From positions 1-43,779 of the forward strand of contig JAJPXZ010000189.1 in NCBI GenBank assembly GCA_021205245.1: a stretch of DNA of 43,779 bases, given 5' to 3'. This document shows positions 17,996 to 26,500 of the stretch, piece after piece. Under the pieces are notes generated by a model. It had not been told where the DNA came from and did not search any database. It was given only the letters and a program-made list of their open reading frames with translations. The translations under genes and the position numbers were made by a program. The first letter of the stretch is position 1; each line of letters starts with the position of its first letter. This stretch comes from Planctomycetaceae bacterium (lineage in GTDB: Bacteria > Planctomycetota > SZUA-567).

Positions 17996-18808
17996 ATGAA
18001 AAAATCCAACCTTATACGCAACATTGTCGCGGTCGTCATCGCCGCAGTGCACTTCATCCCCTTCTACATCGCCATCACCGTGGCACTGAAGCCGCGAACC
18101 GATTTCTCCTCGCGCTGGTCGCTGCCGAGCGAAGTGAATTTGGAAAACTTCGCCTACGCGATCAACCGGGCGAAGATCCTCGATGCCATGCGCGACAGCG
18201 CCATCATCACGGTTGTCTCGGTGCTTCTGGTGGCATTGTTGGGCGCGATGGCGGCGTACCCGCTGGCGCGCATGAAAAACCGCTTCAACGCCGTCATCCT
18301 CAAAATCGTTCTGGGTGTTATGATGATTCCGCCGCTCAGTATGCTTGTCCCCTTGGTTACCCTGATGAGCGACATCAACGGGATCAGCACCTACTGGGGC
18401 ATAATTTGCGTTCTTGTCACGTTCCAGCTCCCGTTGAGCATATTCATGTACAGCAACTTCATCGAGGCGATTCCGCGAGAACTGGACGAAGCGGCGGAGA
18501 TTGACGGATGCAGCAAATTCATGATTTTCTATCGGATAATCCTGCCGCTCCTGAAGCCTGTCACCGCAACCGTCATCATTCTGACCGGCGTCTTTATCTG
18601 GAACGACTATCAGTTCTCCCTGTATATCCTGCAATCGCCGCGTCTGCGGGTGGTGACCCTGGCTGTGTCGTCGTTCTTCGGCCAATCGTCGAGTAACCTC
18701 GGCGCGGCGGCGGCCTGCGCGCTTATCGCCGTCGTCCCGGTCATCGTCGTGTACATAGCGCTGCAACGGTATTTTGTGCGAGGCATGATTGACAGCGCGG
18801 GTAAATAA
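17996..18808 (+). CDS. Sugar ABC transporter permease (MalG/UgpE type)
   Basis: A 270-residue second CUT1 permease with six predicted helices and the EAA loop ELDEAAEIDGCSKFMIFYRIILPLLKP (about 160-186). The N-terminus has the family pattern VHFIPFYIAITVALKPRTDF. A TTG at 17984 would add four residues but lies only 1 nt from GGAGG. The ATG at 17996, 1 nt after the previous stop and about 13 nt from GGAGG, fits better. Forms the membrane channel with the preceding gene product. Confidence 0.93.
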   Translation: MKKSNLIRNIVAVVIAAVHFIPFYIAITVALKPRTDFSSRWSLPSEVNLENFAYAINRAKILDAMRDSAIITVVSVLLVALLGAMAAYPLARMKNRFNAVILKIVLGVMMIPPLSMLVPLVTLMSDINGISTYWGIICVLVTFQLPLSIFMYSNFIEAIPRELDEAAEIDGCSKFMIFYRIILPLLKPVTATVIILTGVFIWNDYQFSLYILQSPRLRVVTLAVSSFFGQSSSNLGAAAACALIAVVPVIVVYIALQRYFVRGMIDSAGK

Positions 18809-18894
18809 CTATTTGTGGCACAAAGCATGCAAAATCAAACGGCGGATTACACGAGGCAGTCCGCAGAAGAATTTCGAACTGATGGGAGTGTACA

Positions 18895-20142
18895 ATGAAA
18901 AAGGCTCTTATAGTAGCGGCGGTGGTCGTAGTGGTGGCGGTTATCTATTTCGCGTCTTCCGGGACGAAATCCGATAAGACGGAGCTGAGTCTTTTCCTCT
19001 CCATGCAGGCGACCGAACCGGCGACCTTGACGTTTGAGGATTTGGCGGCGGAATACATGAAGGAAAATCCGGATGTGTCGATTGAGGTCATTGTCGGCGG
19101 CGGTGATGCCGAAGCCATGCTCAAAACCAAAATGGCCGCGAACGACCTACCCGACATGTGGACAACCCATGGCTGGTCCCTGATGCGGTACAGCGAGTAT
19201 CTGGAACCACTCAACGATCAGCCGTGGGCAAAGGACATCAGCCCCCTGATCAAACCCGCCATTACCGGCAAAGACGGAAAGTTTTACGTCCTGCCCATGG
19301 ATGTGGAAGTAACCGGCATCCCCTGCAACATGACTGTTCTCGAAAAATCGGGCGTCGACGCCGACGCTATCCGAACGCTTGACGACTTGTTCGCAGCCTG
19401 CGAAAAGGTGAAACAGGCCGGCTTCACTCCCATGGTGCTCGGCGGCAAGGATATTTGGCCCATTGGCCAATACCTTCTCTGGACCGCTTTTTCCGAACTG
19501 GTGGCTGATACGGACAACAGCGAAATCGACAATCTCACCAGCGGGCAATTCCCCGAGGAAAAGTGGGTGGAAGTGGTCGGGTGGATGCACCGCGCCAAGG
19601 AACTCGGGTACTTCAACGTCGATGTCGTCACCTCATCCTACAACGACTCGGTCCAGACCTACGCCCAGGACAAGGCAGCGTTCATCGTGACGGCGAATTA
19701 CGCTGTCGGTGAGGCACTCACCTATAATCCAAACGGCAAGTTCGGGTTTATTCCCATCCCGTCCGCTGACGAAAACGGCGAAGTCCTGCTTATGACCGGG
19801 GAGCGGGCGGCGGTCGGCGTGTGGAAAGATTCGCCCAGAAAAGCCGAATCGCTGAAATTCATCGCCTATTTGGCCCAGCCGGAAAACATCGCCAGGATGG
19901 CAACCGCCGGTTCCAATCCCACCGGCTTGACCAATTCCACCAGCGACACCGGCATGCTCAAGCCGTTTTATGAAAAATACGCGTCGGTGACAACCTATCC
20001 AATCTTTGACCGGGCGTATCTTCCCAGTGGCATGTGGGACACGTTATGCACCACCGGCGCTGCCATCCTCGCGGGCAGCATGACGCCCAAGCAGGCGGCC
20101 GAGAAGGCCAGGGTAGACTATGACAAGCTCTACCACCAGTAG
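18895..20142 (+). CDS. Sugar ABC transporter solute-binding protein
   Basis: A 415-residue binding protein of the CUT1 (MalE-like) type. The N-terminus is a hydrophobic segment (residues 4-20) followed by ASSGTKSDK. There is no lipobox cysteine, so it is either cleaved by signal peptidase I or held as a membrane-anchored periplasmic protein. The body shows the usual two-lobe pattern: LTFEDLAAEYMKENPDVSIEV, LKTKMAANDLPDMW, and a C-terminal KAESLKFIAYLAQPENIARM helix region. The gap of 86 nt to the permease gene contains no hairpin of note. It should deliver an alpha-galactoside to the two permeases. Confidence 0.92.
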   Translation: MKKALIVAAVVVVVAVIYFASSGTKSDKTELSLFLSMQATEPATLTFEDLAAEYMKENPDVSIEVIVGGGDAEAMLKTKMAANDLPDMWTTHGWSLMRYSEYLEPLNDQPWAKDISPLIKPAITGKDGKFYVLPMDVEVTGIPCNMTVLEKSGVDADAIRTLDDLFAACEKVKQAGFTPMVLGGKDIWPIGQYLLWTAFSELVADTDNSEIDNLTSGQFPEEKWVEVVGWMHRAKELGYFNVDVVTSSYNDSVQTYAQDKAAFIVTANYAVGEALTYNPNGKFGFIPIPSADENGEVLLMTGERAAVGVWKDSPRKAESLKFIAYLAQPENIARMATAGSNPTGLTNSTSDTGMLKPFYEKYASVTTYPIFDRAYLPSGMWDTLCTTGAAILAGSMTPKQAAEKARVDYDKLYHQ

Positions 20143-20251
20143 AACCTCTAACTAAGCCCTATTCAAATCACTGTACATCCCGCCAGAGGACAGCCAAACG
20201 CACAAGGCTGAGTCCATCCGGGGATACTTTATCTCAACAAAGGGAAAGACG

Positions 20252-21571
20252 ATGAAAATTACCTTCATGGGCGCGGGCAGCACCATATTTGCACGGAATG
20301 TTTTGGGCGACTGCATGTGCTCCGACGTCCTGCGCGACTGCGAAATGGCCCTTTATGACATCGACGGCAGCCGCCTCAAGGAAAGCGAAACAATTCTGAA
20401 CGCCATCAATCGGGGCAAAGGCGGCAAAACGAGAATCACCTCGTACCTCGGTGCGGAGGAAAGAAAGAATGCCCTTCGCGGCGCGAATTTTGTGGTGAAC
20501 GCGGTGCAAATCGGCGGCTTCGAACCCTGCACCGTCACCGATTTCGAGATACCGAAGAAGTATGGACTGCGGCAGACCATCGCAGACACCCTTGGTATTG
20601 GCGGGATAATGCGGGCGCTCCGCACCATTCCGGTTCTGGAAGAATTTACCCAGGATATGGCCGACGTCTGTCCCGACGCGTGGTTCCTTAATTACACCAA
20701 TCCCATGGCCATCCTTACCGGCTATCTGCAACGCTATGCCGAAGTTAAAACGATTGGCCTCTGCCATAGCGTCCAGGTCTGTGTGAATGACTTGTTCAAG
20801 GATCTTGGTCTGGAGCAATATATTCCTGGTCACCGCGAAGTGATCGCGGGTATCAACCATATGGCCTGGTTGCTCGAGGTGCGCGACGCAGCCGGCAAGG
20901 ACCTATATCCAGAAGTTCGGGAGCGGGCAAAGCGTAAGAACGATACGGAAAAACATAAAGACATGGTTCGTTACGACTATATCGACAAATTTGGATACTA
21001 TTGCACCGAATCCAGCGAACACAACGCCGAGTATAATCCGTACTATATCAAGGCCCGGAACCCCGAATTGATCGACCGGTTCAACATTCCGCTGAACGAA
21101 TACCCGCGTCGGTGTGTCGAACAGTTAGCCAATTGGAAAAAGGAAAGCGCCGAGCTGTTGTCTGGCAAGACGCTCGATCACGAACGCTCGCATGAATACG
21201 CGTCGCACATCATGGAAGCGATGACAACCGGCACCCCCTACAAGATCGGCGGCAATGTTCTCAACACCGGCGGCTTGATTTCAAACCTGCCGGAGGACGC
21301 CTGCGTCGAGGTACCGTGCCTGGTGGACAATGCGGGCATTTTCCCCTGCAGAGTCGGGCGGCTGCCGGTCCAGCTCGCCGCCCTCAATATAACCAACATC
21401 AATCCGCAACTCCTCACGATAGAGGCGGCCCGCACCCACAAGCGCGAGCATATTTATCATGCCGCCATGCTCGACCCGCACACTGCGGCGGAATTGACGC
21501 TTGATGAAATTGTCGCCATGGTCGATGAACTGATTGAAGCGCACGGGGCGTGGTTGCCGAAGTTTTCGTGA
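20252..21571 (+). CDS. melA: GH4 alpha-galactosidase (MelA)
   Basis: A 439-residue cytoplasmic glycosidase of family GH4 that hydrolyses melibiose-type alpha-galactosides by an NAD+/Mn2+-dependent oxidation-elimination route. It closely follows E. coli MelA as I remember that sequence: NAD site GAGSTIF (7-13), GGFEPCTVTDFE, QTIADTLGIGGIMRALRTIP, NYTNPMA (N150), metal ligands Cys171 (LCHSVQ) and His203 (INHMAW), YPRRCVEQLANW, and the C-terminal YHAAMLDPHTAAELTLDEI. The ATG has AAAGGGAAAG upstream. It is the last gene of the sugar ABC operon, which defines the likely substrate of that transporter. Confidence in alpha-galactosidase over the GH4 phospho-glycosidases is high. Confidence 0.93.
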   Translation: MKITFMGAGSTIFARNVLGDCMCSDVLRDCEMALYDIDGSRLKESETILNAINRGKGGKTRITSYLGAEERKNALRGANFVVNAVQIGGFEPCTVTDFEIPKKYGLRQTIADTLGIGGIMRALRTIPVLEEFTQDMADVCPDAWFLNYTNPMAILTGYLQRYAEVKTIGLCHSVQVCVNDLFKDLGLEQYIPGHREVIAGINHMAWLLEVRDAAGKDLYPEVRERAKRKNDTEKHKDMVRYDYIDKFGYYCTESSEHNAEYNPYYIKARNPELIDRFNIPLNEYPRRCVEQLANWKKESAELLSGKTLDHERSHEYASHIMEAMTTGTPYKIGGNVLNTGGLISNLPEDACVEVPCLVDNAGIFPCRVGRLPVQLAALNITNINPQLLTIEAARTHKREHIYHAAMLDPHTAAELTLDEIVAMVDELIEAHGAWLPKFS

Positions 21572-21634
21572 GCGATCGTCAGTAACTCGCTCGCGGCTGG
21601 CATGTGAAGCGGAATTGCCCTTTAACGTAGTAAG

Positions 21635-21669
21635 AACGGCCCATCCGGCATACATGCGGATGGGCCGTT
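21635..21669 (+). terminator. Terminator after melA
   Basis: A perfect 13-bp stem (AACGGCCCATCCG at 21635-21647 with 21657-21669) and 9-nt loop is followed by TGTGTTTTT. It lies 64 nt after the melA stop, between convergent genes. The T tail is on the plus strand, so it mainly ends the melA transcript. Confidence 0.9.
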
Positions 21670-21690
21670 GTGTTTTTGAGGACCGGTGTT

Positions 21691-22554
21691 TTACCGCATA
21701 AAGCGAACCGCCTCCGATATCTGATAGGTGGTATTCATCAGCGACCCTACCATCTGTTCCAGATCGGTGGTGGTGAGGTAATTGTCAAAACCGCTGATGC
21801 AGATGGCGGCAATTATCTTGTCGTTACGGCCCCGTATGGGCGACGCGATGGCGTGGAGGTTGGAGGCGTGCTCCTCGTGTTCGCGGGCGATATGTTCGCT
21901 GCGGACGCGCGCCAGTTCTTTTTTCAACGTCTCGAAATCGGTGATGGTGTGGTCGGTGAAGCTCTCCAGCCCCTTCTCCGCCACCATGCGTTCCAGCTCT
22001 TCCTCCGGCAGCTCGCTCGCCAGCACCTTGCCGCCGGCTGTGGCGTGGAACGGCACAATCCGCCCGGGATGGGTGTGCAGTTTAGGCAGCCAACTGCTGG
22101 GTATGCGGTCGGCGATGATCGTCTCGCGGTTCTCATAGACGAGGATGGATATATTCAGCTTGGGGTTTTCGGTCGAGAGCAGCTTCATGTACGGCAGGGC
22201 GATTTTCGTAATGGCGATGGATGAAGCGGCAACCCGCCCCATGGCAAATACCTTGAGTGACAGGTGGTACTTGTTGGTCTCGGGGTTGAGCACGATGTAC
22301 CGGGCCTTCTCCAGGGTATAGAGAATGCGGAACGCCATGTTGGAATTGATGCCCAGCGCCTGTTGCAACTCCGACACGCAGATGCTGGAGTTTTTAACCG
22401 TGAACAGGTCGAGCGCCTCCAGAGCCTTTTGCGCTGCCCGGATGATGTATTTGTCATCCTTGCTTTCCGGCTTGGCTTTGACGATAGGCATCGGCGCAGC
22501 CTTCTCTGCCACGCGTTTAGACTTAGAGCCGAGGACATGAGTTTGTCCGCGCAT
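21691..22554 (-). CDS. IclR-family transcriptional regulator
   Basis: A 287-residue IclR-type regulator. About 35 basic, probably disordered residues precede the winged helix-turn-helix (about 36-95; ICVSELQQALGINSNMAFRILYTLEKARYI). The C-terminal effector domain (about 110-287) contains HTHPGRIVPFHATAGGKVLAS and ISGFDN, as in the family. GGGGTGG lies upstream of the ATG. It is divergent from the EthD/TRAP/amidase operon and is the obvious candidate to control it; a link to melA, with which it converges, is less likely. IclR regulators often sense small aromatic or organic acids. Confidence 0.92.
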   Translation of the reverse strand: MRGQTHVLGSKSKRVAEKAAPMPIVKAKPESKDDKYIIRAAQKALEALDLFTVKNSSICVSELQQALGINSNMAFRILYTLEKARYIVLNPETNKYHLSLKVFAMGRVAASSIAITKIALPYMKLLSTENPKLNISILVYENRETIIADRIPSSWLPKLHTHPGRIVPFHATAGGKVLASELPEEELERMVAEKGLESFTDHTITDFETLKKELARVRSEHIAREHEEHASNLHAIASPIRGRNDKIIAAICISGFDNYLTTTDLEQMVGSLMNTTYQISEAVRFMR

Positions 22555-23175
22555 AGATCCACCCCTTACCGTAGTGCGGCGTAAAAGTTTTAAGATTATA
22601 GTGGAAGTACGGGCTTATTCCTCAATTTATAATATCGTATATGGCCGAATATGCCAGTTGAATCTTCAAAATATAAAAAACAGCGGAAGTTTTATAAAAA
22701 TCAAATCTGCGGAATCAACGAACTTCAACACGTCGATTGTGGTTATTAATGCAAGAATACAGCGGAAAAACGGCGAAAAACGGCCGAAAATATGCATGGG
22801 GAAACAAAGAAAAATTCCTTTATTCCTGCCGAGCGGACTTTTGAAATCTATAAATTTATGAAAAAATACTATGGAAAACTTTGACTAAGTGAATTTGGTG
22901 GGTAAAATAAGTGATGAAGTACACCTTCCGACACCTGGTTGGGCCAACGAGGCCGATTTTACATATGGATTCACCGTTTCTTCTTTGCCTTTACGATATG
23001 CGGTTCCAGTAGTATTACCACTTATCACCTGGATACGAACTTCATGCTCCTGCCGCCTGGCAGGGAGGGGATGTAGGTAAAAACCCCCCATTCTCCACTT
23101 CTCCCGCTTCGACCGACGCGCTCGCGCCGGCGCAAGGGGATACTGTACCCAATTGTTTTGGAAAGGCATGCGCAA
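22555..23175. promoter_or_regulatory. IclR / TRAP operon divergent region with long leader
   Basis: 621 bp. The first 320 bp are clearly AT-rich and hold only a 95-codon open frame (22574-22861) with no ribosome-binding site and random-looking composition. A strong promoter candidate follows at 22881-22908, then about 260 nt of leader. The leader's minus strand has a 70-codon stretch ending in SLAQPGVGRCTSSLILPTKFT that looks faintly coding but has no start of its own. It could be a gene remnant. Confidence 0.5.
22881..22908 (+). promoter_or_regulatory. Predicted sigma-70 promoter of the EthD-TRAP-amidase operon
   Basis: TTGACT (22881-22886), a 16-bp spacer and TAAAAT (22903-22908) give five of six matches in each hexamer. 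It points toward the EthD gene 268 bp downstream and lies in the AT-rich half of the IclR-divergent gap. Confidence 0.55.
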
Positions 23176-23511
23176 ATGTCTGTATCGTATTTCGTCCGCT
23201 ATGAGGGCGAGACTGAAAACGCCGCCGCGTTCATGAACCACTACCGCACAAAACACACCGAACTGATGAAACGTTATCCGCGCATACGGGGATGCAAGCT
23301 CCACCACCCCACTGCGTGGCACGATCCGGTCCCGGTGAAAAAAGACAAGGTCTTCGTTTTGGCGGAACTGGTGTTCGATTCTATTGAAGATCTCAATTTC
23401 TCCCTCGCTTCCGATGCGCGTCAGGACTCGCGGAACGATTTCAACAACTTCCCAACGTTGCAGAACAGCGATATCCGTCACCTGGCGGTGACGACGGAAA
23501 TACTTTTTTGA
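23176..23511 (+). CDS. EthD-like dimeric alpha-beta barrel protein
   Basis: A 111-residue protein of the EthD/Dabb ferredoxin-like fold. It shows MSVSYFVRYEGETENAAAFMNHYRTKHTELMKRYP, the typical beta strand, then W/Y-x-H region, and a second strand VFVLAELVFDSIEDLNFSLAS. Family members are small dimeric proteins, some with roles in ring or ether degradation, many without known function. The ATG at 23176 has GGAAAGG about 9 nt upstream; an in-frame TTG six codons earlier overlaps that site and is rejected. First gene of a twelve-gene operon, 71 nt before the first dctP. It may be a catabolic enzyme (isomerase, decarboxylase or mutase-like) or an accessory protein. Confidence 0.75.
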   Translation: MSVSYFVRYEGETENAAAFMNHYRTKHTELMKRYPRIRGCKLHHPTAWHDPVPVKKDKVFVLAELVFDSIEDLNFSLASDARQDSRNDFNNFPTLQNSDIRHLAVTTEILF

Positions 23512-23582
23512 CACGGAACGCCGGACCGTTTGGTTCCGTAGGATTGCCGTGTCTTCCGAGAATTGGGAACAAGGAGATGGTC

Positions 23583-24593
23583 ATGTCGCGAAATTGGTGC
23601 ATGCGGTGGGTGCTGGTACTGGGAATGATCATAACTGGCGCAGTTGGCGTCGGTTCGTCGGCTGGAGCGGGTGAAATCACCTGGCGATTTTTCTCCTATG
23701 TCTCGCCTTCCGATTTCCACTCACACATGAACAAGGCTATGGCCGAGGACATCACCAAGGCCACCGGTGGACGCCTCACCATCGAGCACTATGGAGCGGG
23801 AGAGCTACCGTACCGCGCCGGCGACGTCCTCAAGGCGGTCGCCTCCAACCAGATCCAGATGGGGCAGGTGGGAGCCGGGCTGGTGGCCGGCGACGCGCCG
23901 GAGTTGGATGTTTTTTCGGTGCCGTTCCTCTGTACGAATTTCGAGGAGTTCGCCGTTGCCATGAAGGCGATTGAGGAGGTGCCCGACCAGACGCTGACGA
24001 GCAAATACGGTATCCGCGTCGTCATGAATTGGCCCATTCCCGGCCAGAACATCTGGAGTACGGAAAAGATCGCCCGCATCGCCGATTTGAAGGGCAAGAA
24101 GATCCGCACCTGGAACCCGCTTCAGGTCGTCATGCTGCAACAGCTGGGCGCGGTCCCGACCTCGCTCGATCCATCGGAAGTCGTCACCGCCCTGCAGCGC
24201 AAGGTCGTGGACGGGGCCATCACCTCCAGCCTGTCCGCCAACGATTGGAAAGCCTACGACCTTATCAAGTACGGCTATATGCTTAATTTTACCATGGCGC
24301 ATCAATTGACCCTCGCCAATGCCAAGGCCCTGGACGCGCTCCCGGCCGACCTCCGCACCATCGTTGACGACAAGATTATCGAATGGACCGCCAAGTACTA
24401 TGCCGCGGCCGAGGAAGCCGACGCCGCAGCCATGGAAAATATGAAGAAAAACGGCGTGACCCTCACCATTCCCGAGGACGAGGACGTCAAGGCGGTCCGT
24501 GCCCAGTTGCGGCCCATGTGGGAAGCCTGGGGCAATGATAACGGCGCGGTCGCGGCCGATTTGCTGCAGCGCGTCATGGCTGCTCTTCAATAG
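23583..24593 (+). CDS. dctP: TRAP transporter solute-binding protein DctP, system 1
   Basis: A 336-residue periplasmic binding protein of the TRAP (DctP) family. A signal peptide spans about residues 7-29 (cleavage near SSAGAG). The fold motifs include MNKAMAEDITKATGGRLTIEHYGAGEL, FSVPFLC and LKGKKIRTWN. Arg175 in the last motif is the residue that normally pairs with the substrate carboxylate, so the ligand is probably an organic acid. AAGGAG has an in-frame decoy ATG right behind it, and the ATG at 23583 with 6-nt spacing is preferred. A stem-loop follows the stop. It is only distantly similar to the second DctP in this operon, so the two systems may bind different compounds. Confidence 0.92.
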   Translation: MSRNWCMRWVLVLGMIITGAVGVGSSAGAGEITWRFFSYVSPSDFHSHMNKAMAEDITKATGGRLTIEHYGAGELPYRAGDVLKAVASNQIQMGQVGAGLVAGDAPELDVFSVPFLCTNFEEFAVAMKAIEEVPDQTLTSKYGIRVVMNWPIPGQNIWSTEKIARIADLKGKKIRTWNPLQVVMLQQLGAVPTSLDPSEVVTALQRKVVDGAITSSLSANDWKAYDLIKYGYMLNFTMAHQLTLANAKALDALPADLRTIVDDKIIEWTAKYYAAAEEADAAAMENMKKNGVTLTIPEDEDVKAVRAQLRPMWEAWGNDNGAVAADLLQRVMAALQ

Positions 24594-24608
24594 TTCTCTA
24601 ACCACCCG

Positions 24609-24636
24609 GCTCCCGGCCGACCCGTCGGTCGGGAGC
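24609..24636 (+). other. Stem-loop between dctP1 and dctQ1
   Basis: CCGACC (24617-24622) pairs with GGTCGG (24627-24632) around CGTC, extended by GCTC/GAGC across a 4-nt bulge. There is no T run, so it more likely stabilises the dctP mRNA (binding protein made in excess) than terminates transcription. Confidence 0.5.
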
Positions 24637-24668
24637 GGGATAGGCCCTTATCGACAGGGTTTGGACGC

Positions 24669-25187
24669 ATGACAAAATACGACAAGATCCTCGATTTCGT
24701 CACCGCCAAAATTGCCAACGGCATCGCGGCGGTGCTTATCGCCTGCATCTTCATCATCATTAACATTGAGATCGTCTGTCGGTACGCATTCAACACTTCC
24801 ACGCTGATAGCGGACGAGTATTGCGGTTATTTCTTCGCCGTCGCCGTCTATGCCGGGCTGAGTGCCGGCATGTACCAGGACAAATTGATTAAGATCGATC
24901 TGCCCGGGGCATGGGCTGTTTTCGTCCGGCGACCGTTTATCCGGATGATTGTCCACTTGGCGGCGCTGGTCCTGAACACCATCCTCTTCTATGCGATTTG
25001 GCAGACCTTCGCCGCCAGCCTGCTTTTTAACTCACGTTCGATTCAGGCTTCACGCACCCTGCTCGCGTATCCACAAGGCGCGGTTGTGGCCGGCATCGGC
25101 CTGCTGTTCCTGGTGTCATTGTGCCAGTTTGTCCGCTCTGTGGTGCGTTGTTTGTCCCCGTCGGGGGAGAAAGGGGATGCGGCATGA
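24669..25187 (+). CDS. dctQ: TRAP transporter small permease DctQ, system 1
   Basis: A 172-residue membrane protein with four predicted helices (about 13-36, 50-68, 92-113 and 133-156). It has the DctQ family pattern FIIINIEIVCRYAFNTSTLIADEYCGYFF. It forms the small subunit of the TRAP carrier with DctM. Its stop overlaps the dctM ATG (ATGA), so translation is coupled. The ribosome-binding site is weak (AGGG about 12 nt upstream). Confidence 0.9.
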   Translation: MTKYDKILDFVTAKIANGIAAVLIACIFIIINIEIVCRYAFNTSTLIADEYCGYFFAVAVYAGLSAGMYQDKLIKIDLPGAWAVFVRRPFIRMIVHLAALVLNTILFYAIWQTFAASLLFNSRSIQASRTLLAYPQGAVVAGIGLLFLVSLCQFVRSVVRCLSPSGEKGDAA

Positions 25188-26488
25188 ACTGGGTGTGGAT
25201 GCTGGGGTTTTATGGGGTCGGACTCGGGCTGTTTATTGGGTTCGGATGTCCTATCGCCATTGCGCTGGGGCTGGTGGCAATCGCCGGGATCGTGCTCCGG
25301 AGCGGCTGGATGTTCCTGCCGACCATCGGCGACATCCTGTGGAATCAGGGTAATTCCTTTACCCTGGTGGCTATACCCATGTTTATTCTTATGGGTGAAA
25401 TCGTCCTGCAGACCGGCTTGTCGCAGCGGTTTTACCGTGGCCTGGCGGTCTTGCTGGGGCGGATTCCCGGCGGTCTGGCCCATGCCAATATCATCGGCTG
25501 CGCCATGTTTTCCGCCATCTCCGGTTCATCGGTTGCGACCGGCATCACCATGGGGCAGGTGGCTCTGCCCGAACTCCGTAACCGCAATTACGACATCAAA
25601 CTGAGCGTCGGCTCGCTGGCGGCAGGGGGGACGCTGGGTATTCTTATCCCTCCCAGCATTCCCATGATCATCTACGCCGTCACGGTGCAGGTGTCTATCC
25701 TCGACCTGTTCATGGCCGGTGTGGTACCGGGGATAATGCTGTCAGTCCTGTTCATGCTTTGGATTGTCATCTCTATCTGGCGCAATCCGCATCTGGTGCC
25801 GCCGGTGGTGCGGGAGCACGTCTCGGGCCGGACCCTTCTCCTGGCGTTGCGTGACTGTCTCTCATTCGCGATTCTCATCATTCTCACAATCGGAAGCCTC
25901 TACCTCGGCATCGTCACCCCGACCGAGGCCGGCGGATTTGGCGCGCTCGCGGCCATGCTTATCAGCCTCGCCTATGGTGAATTGTCACTCAAACGCATCT
26001 GGTCGGCTCTCATGCGCACCGTCAGCACCACCAGCGTTGTCTACTACATCATCATGGCGGGCGCATTGTTGTCCTTTGGCATTGTGGATGCGGGTATCGC
26101 CCGTGGTGTCAGCAATCTGGTGGTCGAGTCGCACCTGTCGCCTTTGGAGTTTTTCCTGATTGTAGTGCTGGTCTACGTGGTGCTGGGCATGCTCATTGAA
26201 GGCGTCTCCATGATGCTGGTGACGATTCCCGTCCTCTTCCCGAGCATTGTCGCCATGGGCTTCGACCCGATCTGGTTCGGCGTCATCCTGGTCATCTTTA
26301 TCGAAATCGGGGCGTTGACGCCACCCATGGGACTCAATCTGTTCGCCATTCATTCGGTGGCCGAGAACGTCGACCTGAAGACAGTCATTCGCGGGGCGTT
26401 CCCGTTCCTGTGCATGATGATCCTCGGGCTGGTGCTGCTCTATCTTTTCCCCGCCATTGCGCTGTGGCTACCGTATTCAATGCATTAG
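25184..26488 (+). CDS. dctM: TRAP transporter large permease DctM, system 1
   Basis: A 434-residue sodium-coupled carrier subunit with about 11-12 helices. Family segments are GNSFTLVAIPMFILMGEIV, GGLAHANIIGCAMFSAISGSSVAT, AAGGTLGILIPPSIPMIIYA and IVTPTEAGGFGALAA. The ATG at 25184 overlaps the dctQ stop; upstream in-frame codons lie inside dctQ. With the upstream DctP and DctQ it makes a full three-component importer. The duplicated-domain gene begins 12 nt later. Confidence 0.93.
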   Translation: MNWVWMLGFYGVGLGLFIGFGCPIAIALGLVAIAGIVLRSGWMFLPTIGDILWNQGNSFTLVAIPMFILMGEIVLQTGLSQRFYRGLAVLLGRIPGGLAHANIIGCAMFSAISGSSVATGITMGQVALPELRNRNYDIKLSVGSLAAGGTLGILIPPSIPMIIYAVTVQVSILDLFMAGVVPGIMLSVLFMLWIVISIWRNPHLVPPVVREHVSGRTLLLALRDCLSFAILIILTIGSLYLGIVTPTEAGGFGALAAMLISLAYGELSLKRIWSALMRTVSTTSVVYYIIMAGALLSFGIVDAGIARGVSNLVVESHLSPLEFFLIVVLVYVVLGMLIEGVSMMLVTIPVLFPSIVAMGFDPIWFGVILVIFIEIGALTPPMGLNLFAIHSVAENVDLKTVIRGAFPFLCMMILGLVLLYLFPAIALWLPYSMH

Positions 26489-26500
26489 TTTGGGACAACC

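Noticed and set aside
22574-22861. 95-codon plus-strand frame in the IclR-divergent gap
   Set aside because: AT-rich promoter region, no ribosome-binding site, composition rich in Ile, Lys and Asn, unlike the neighbouring genes.
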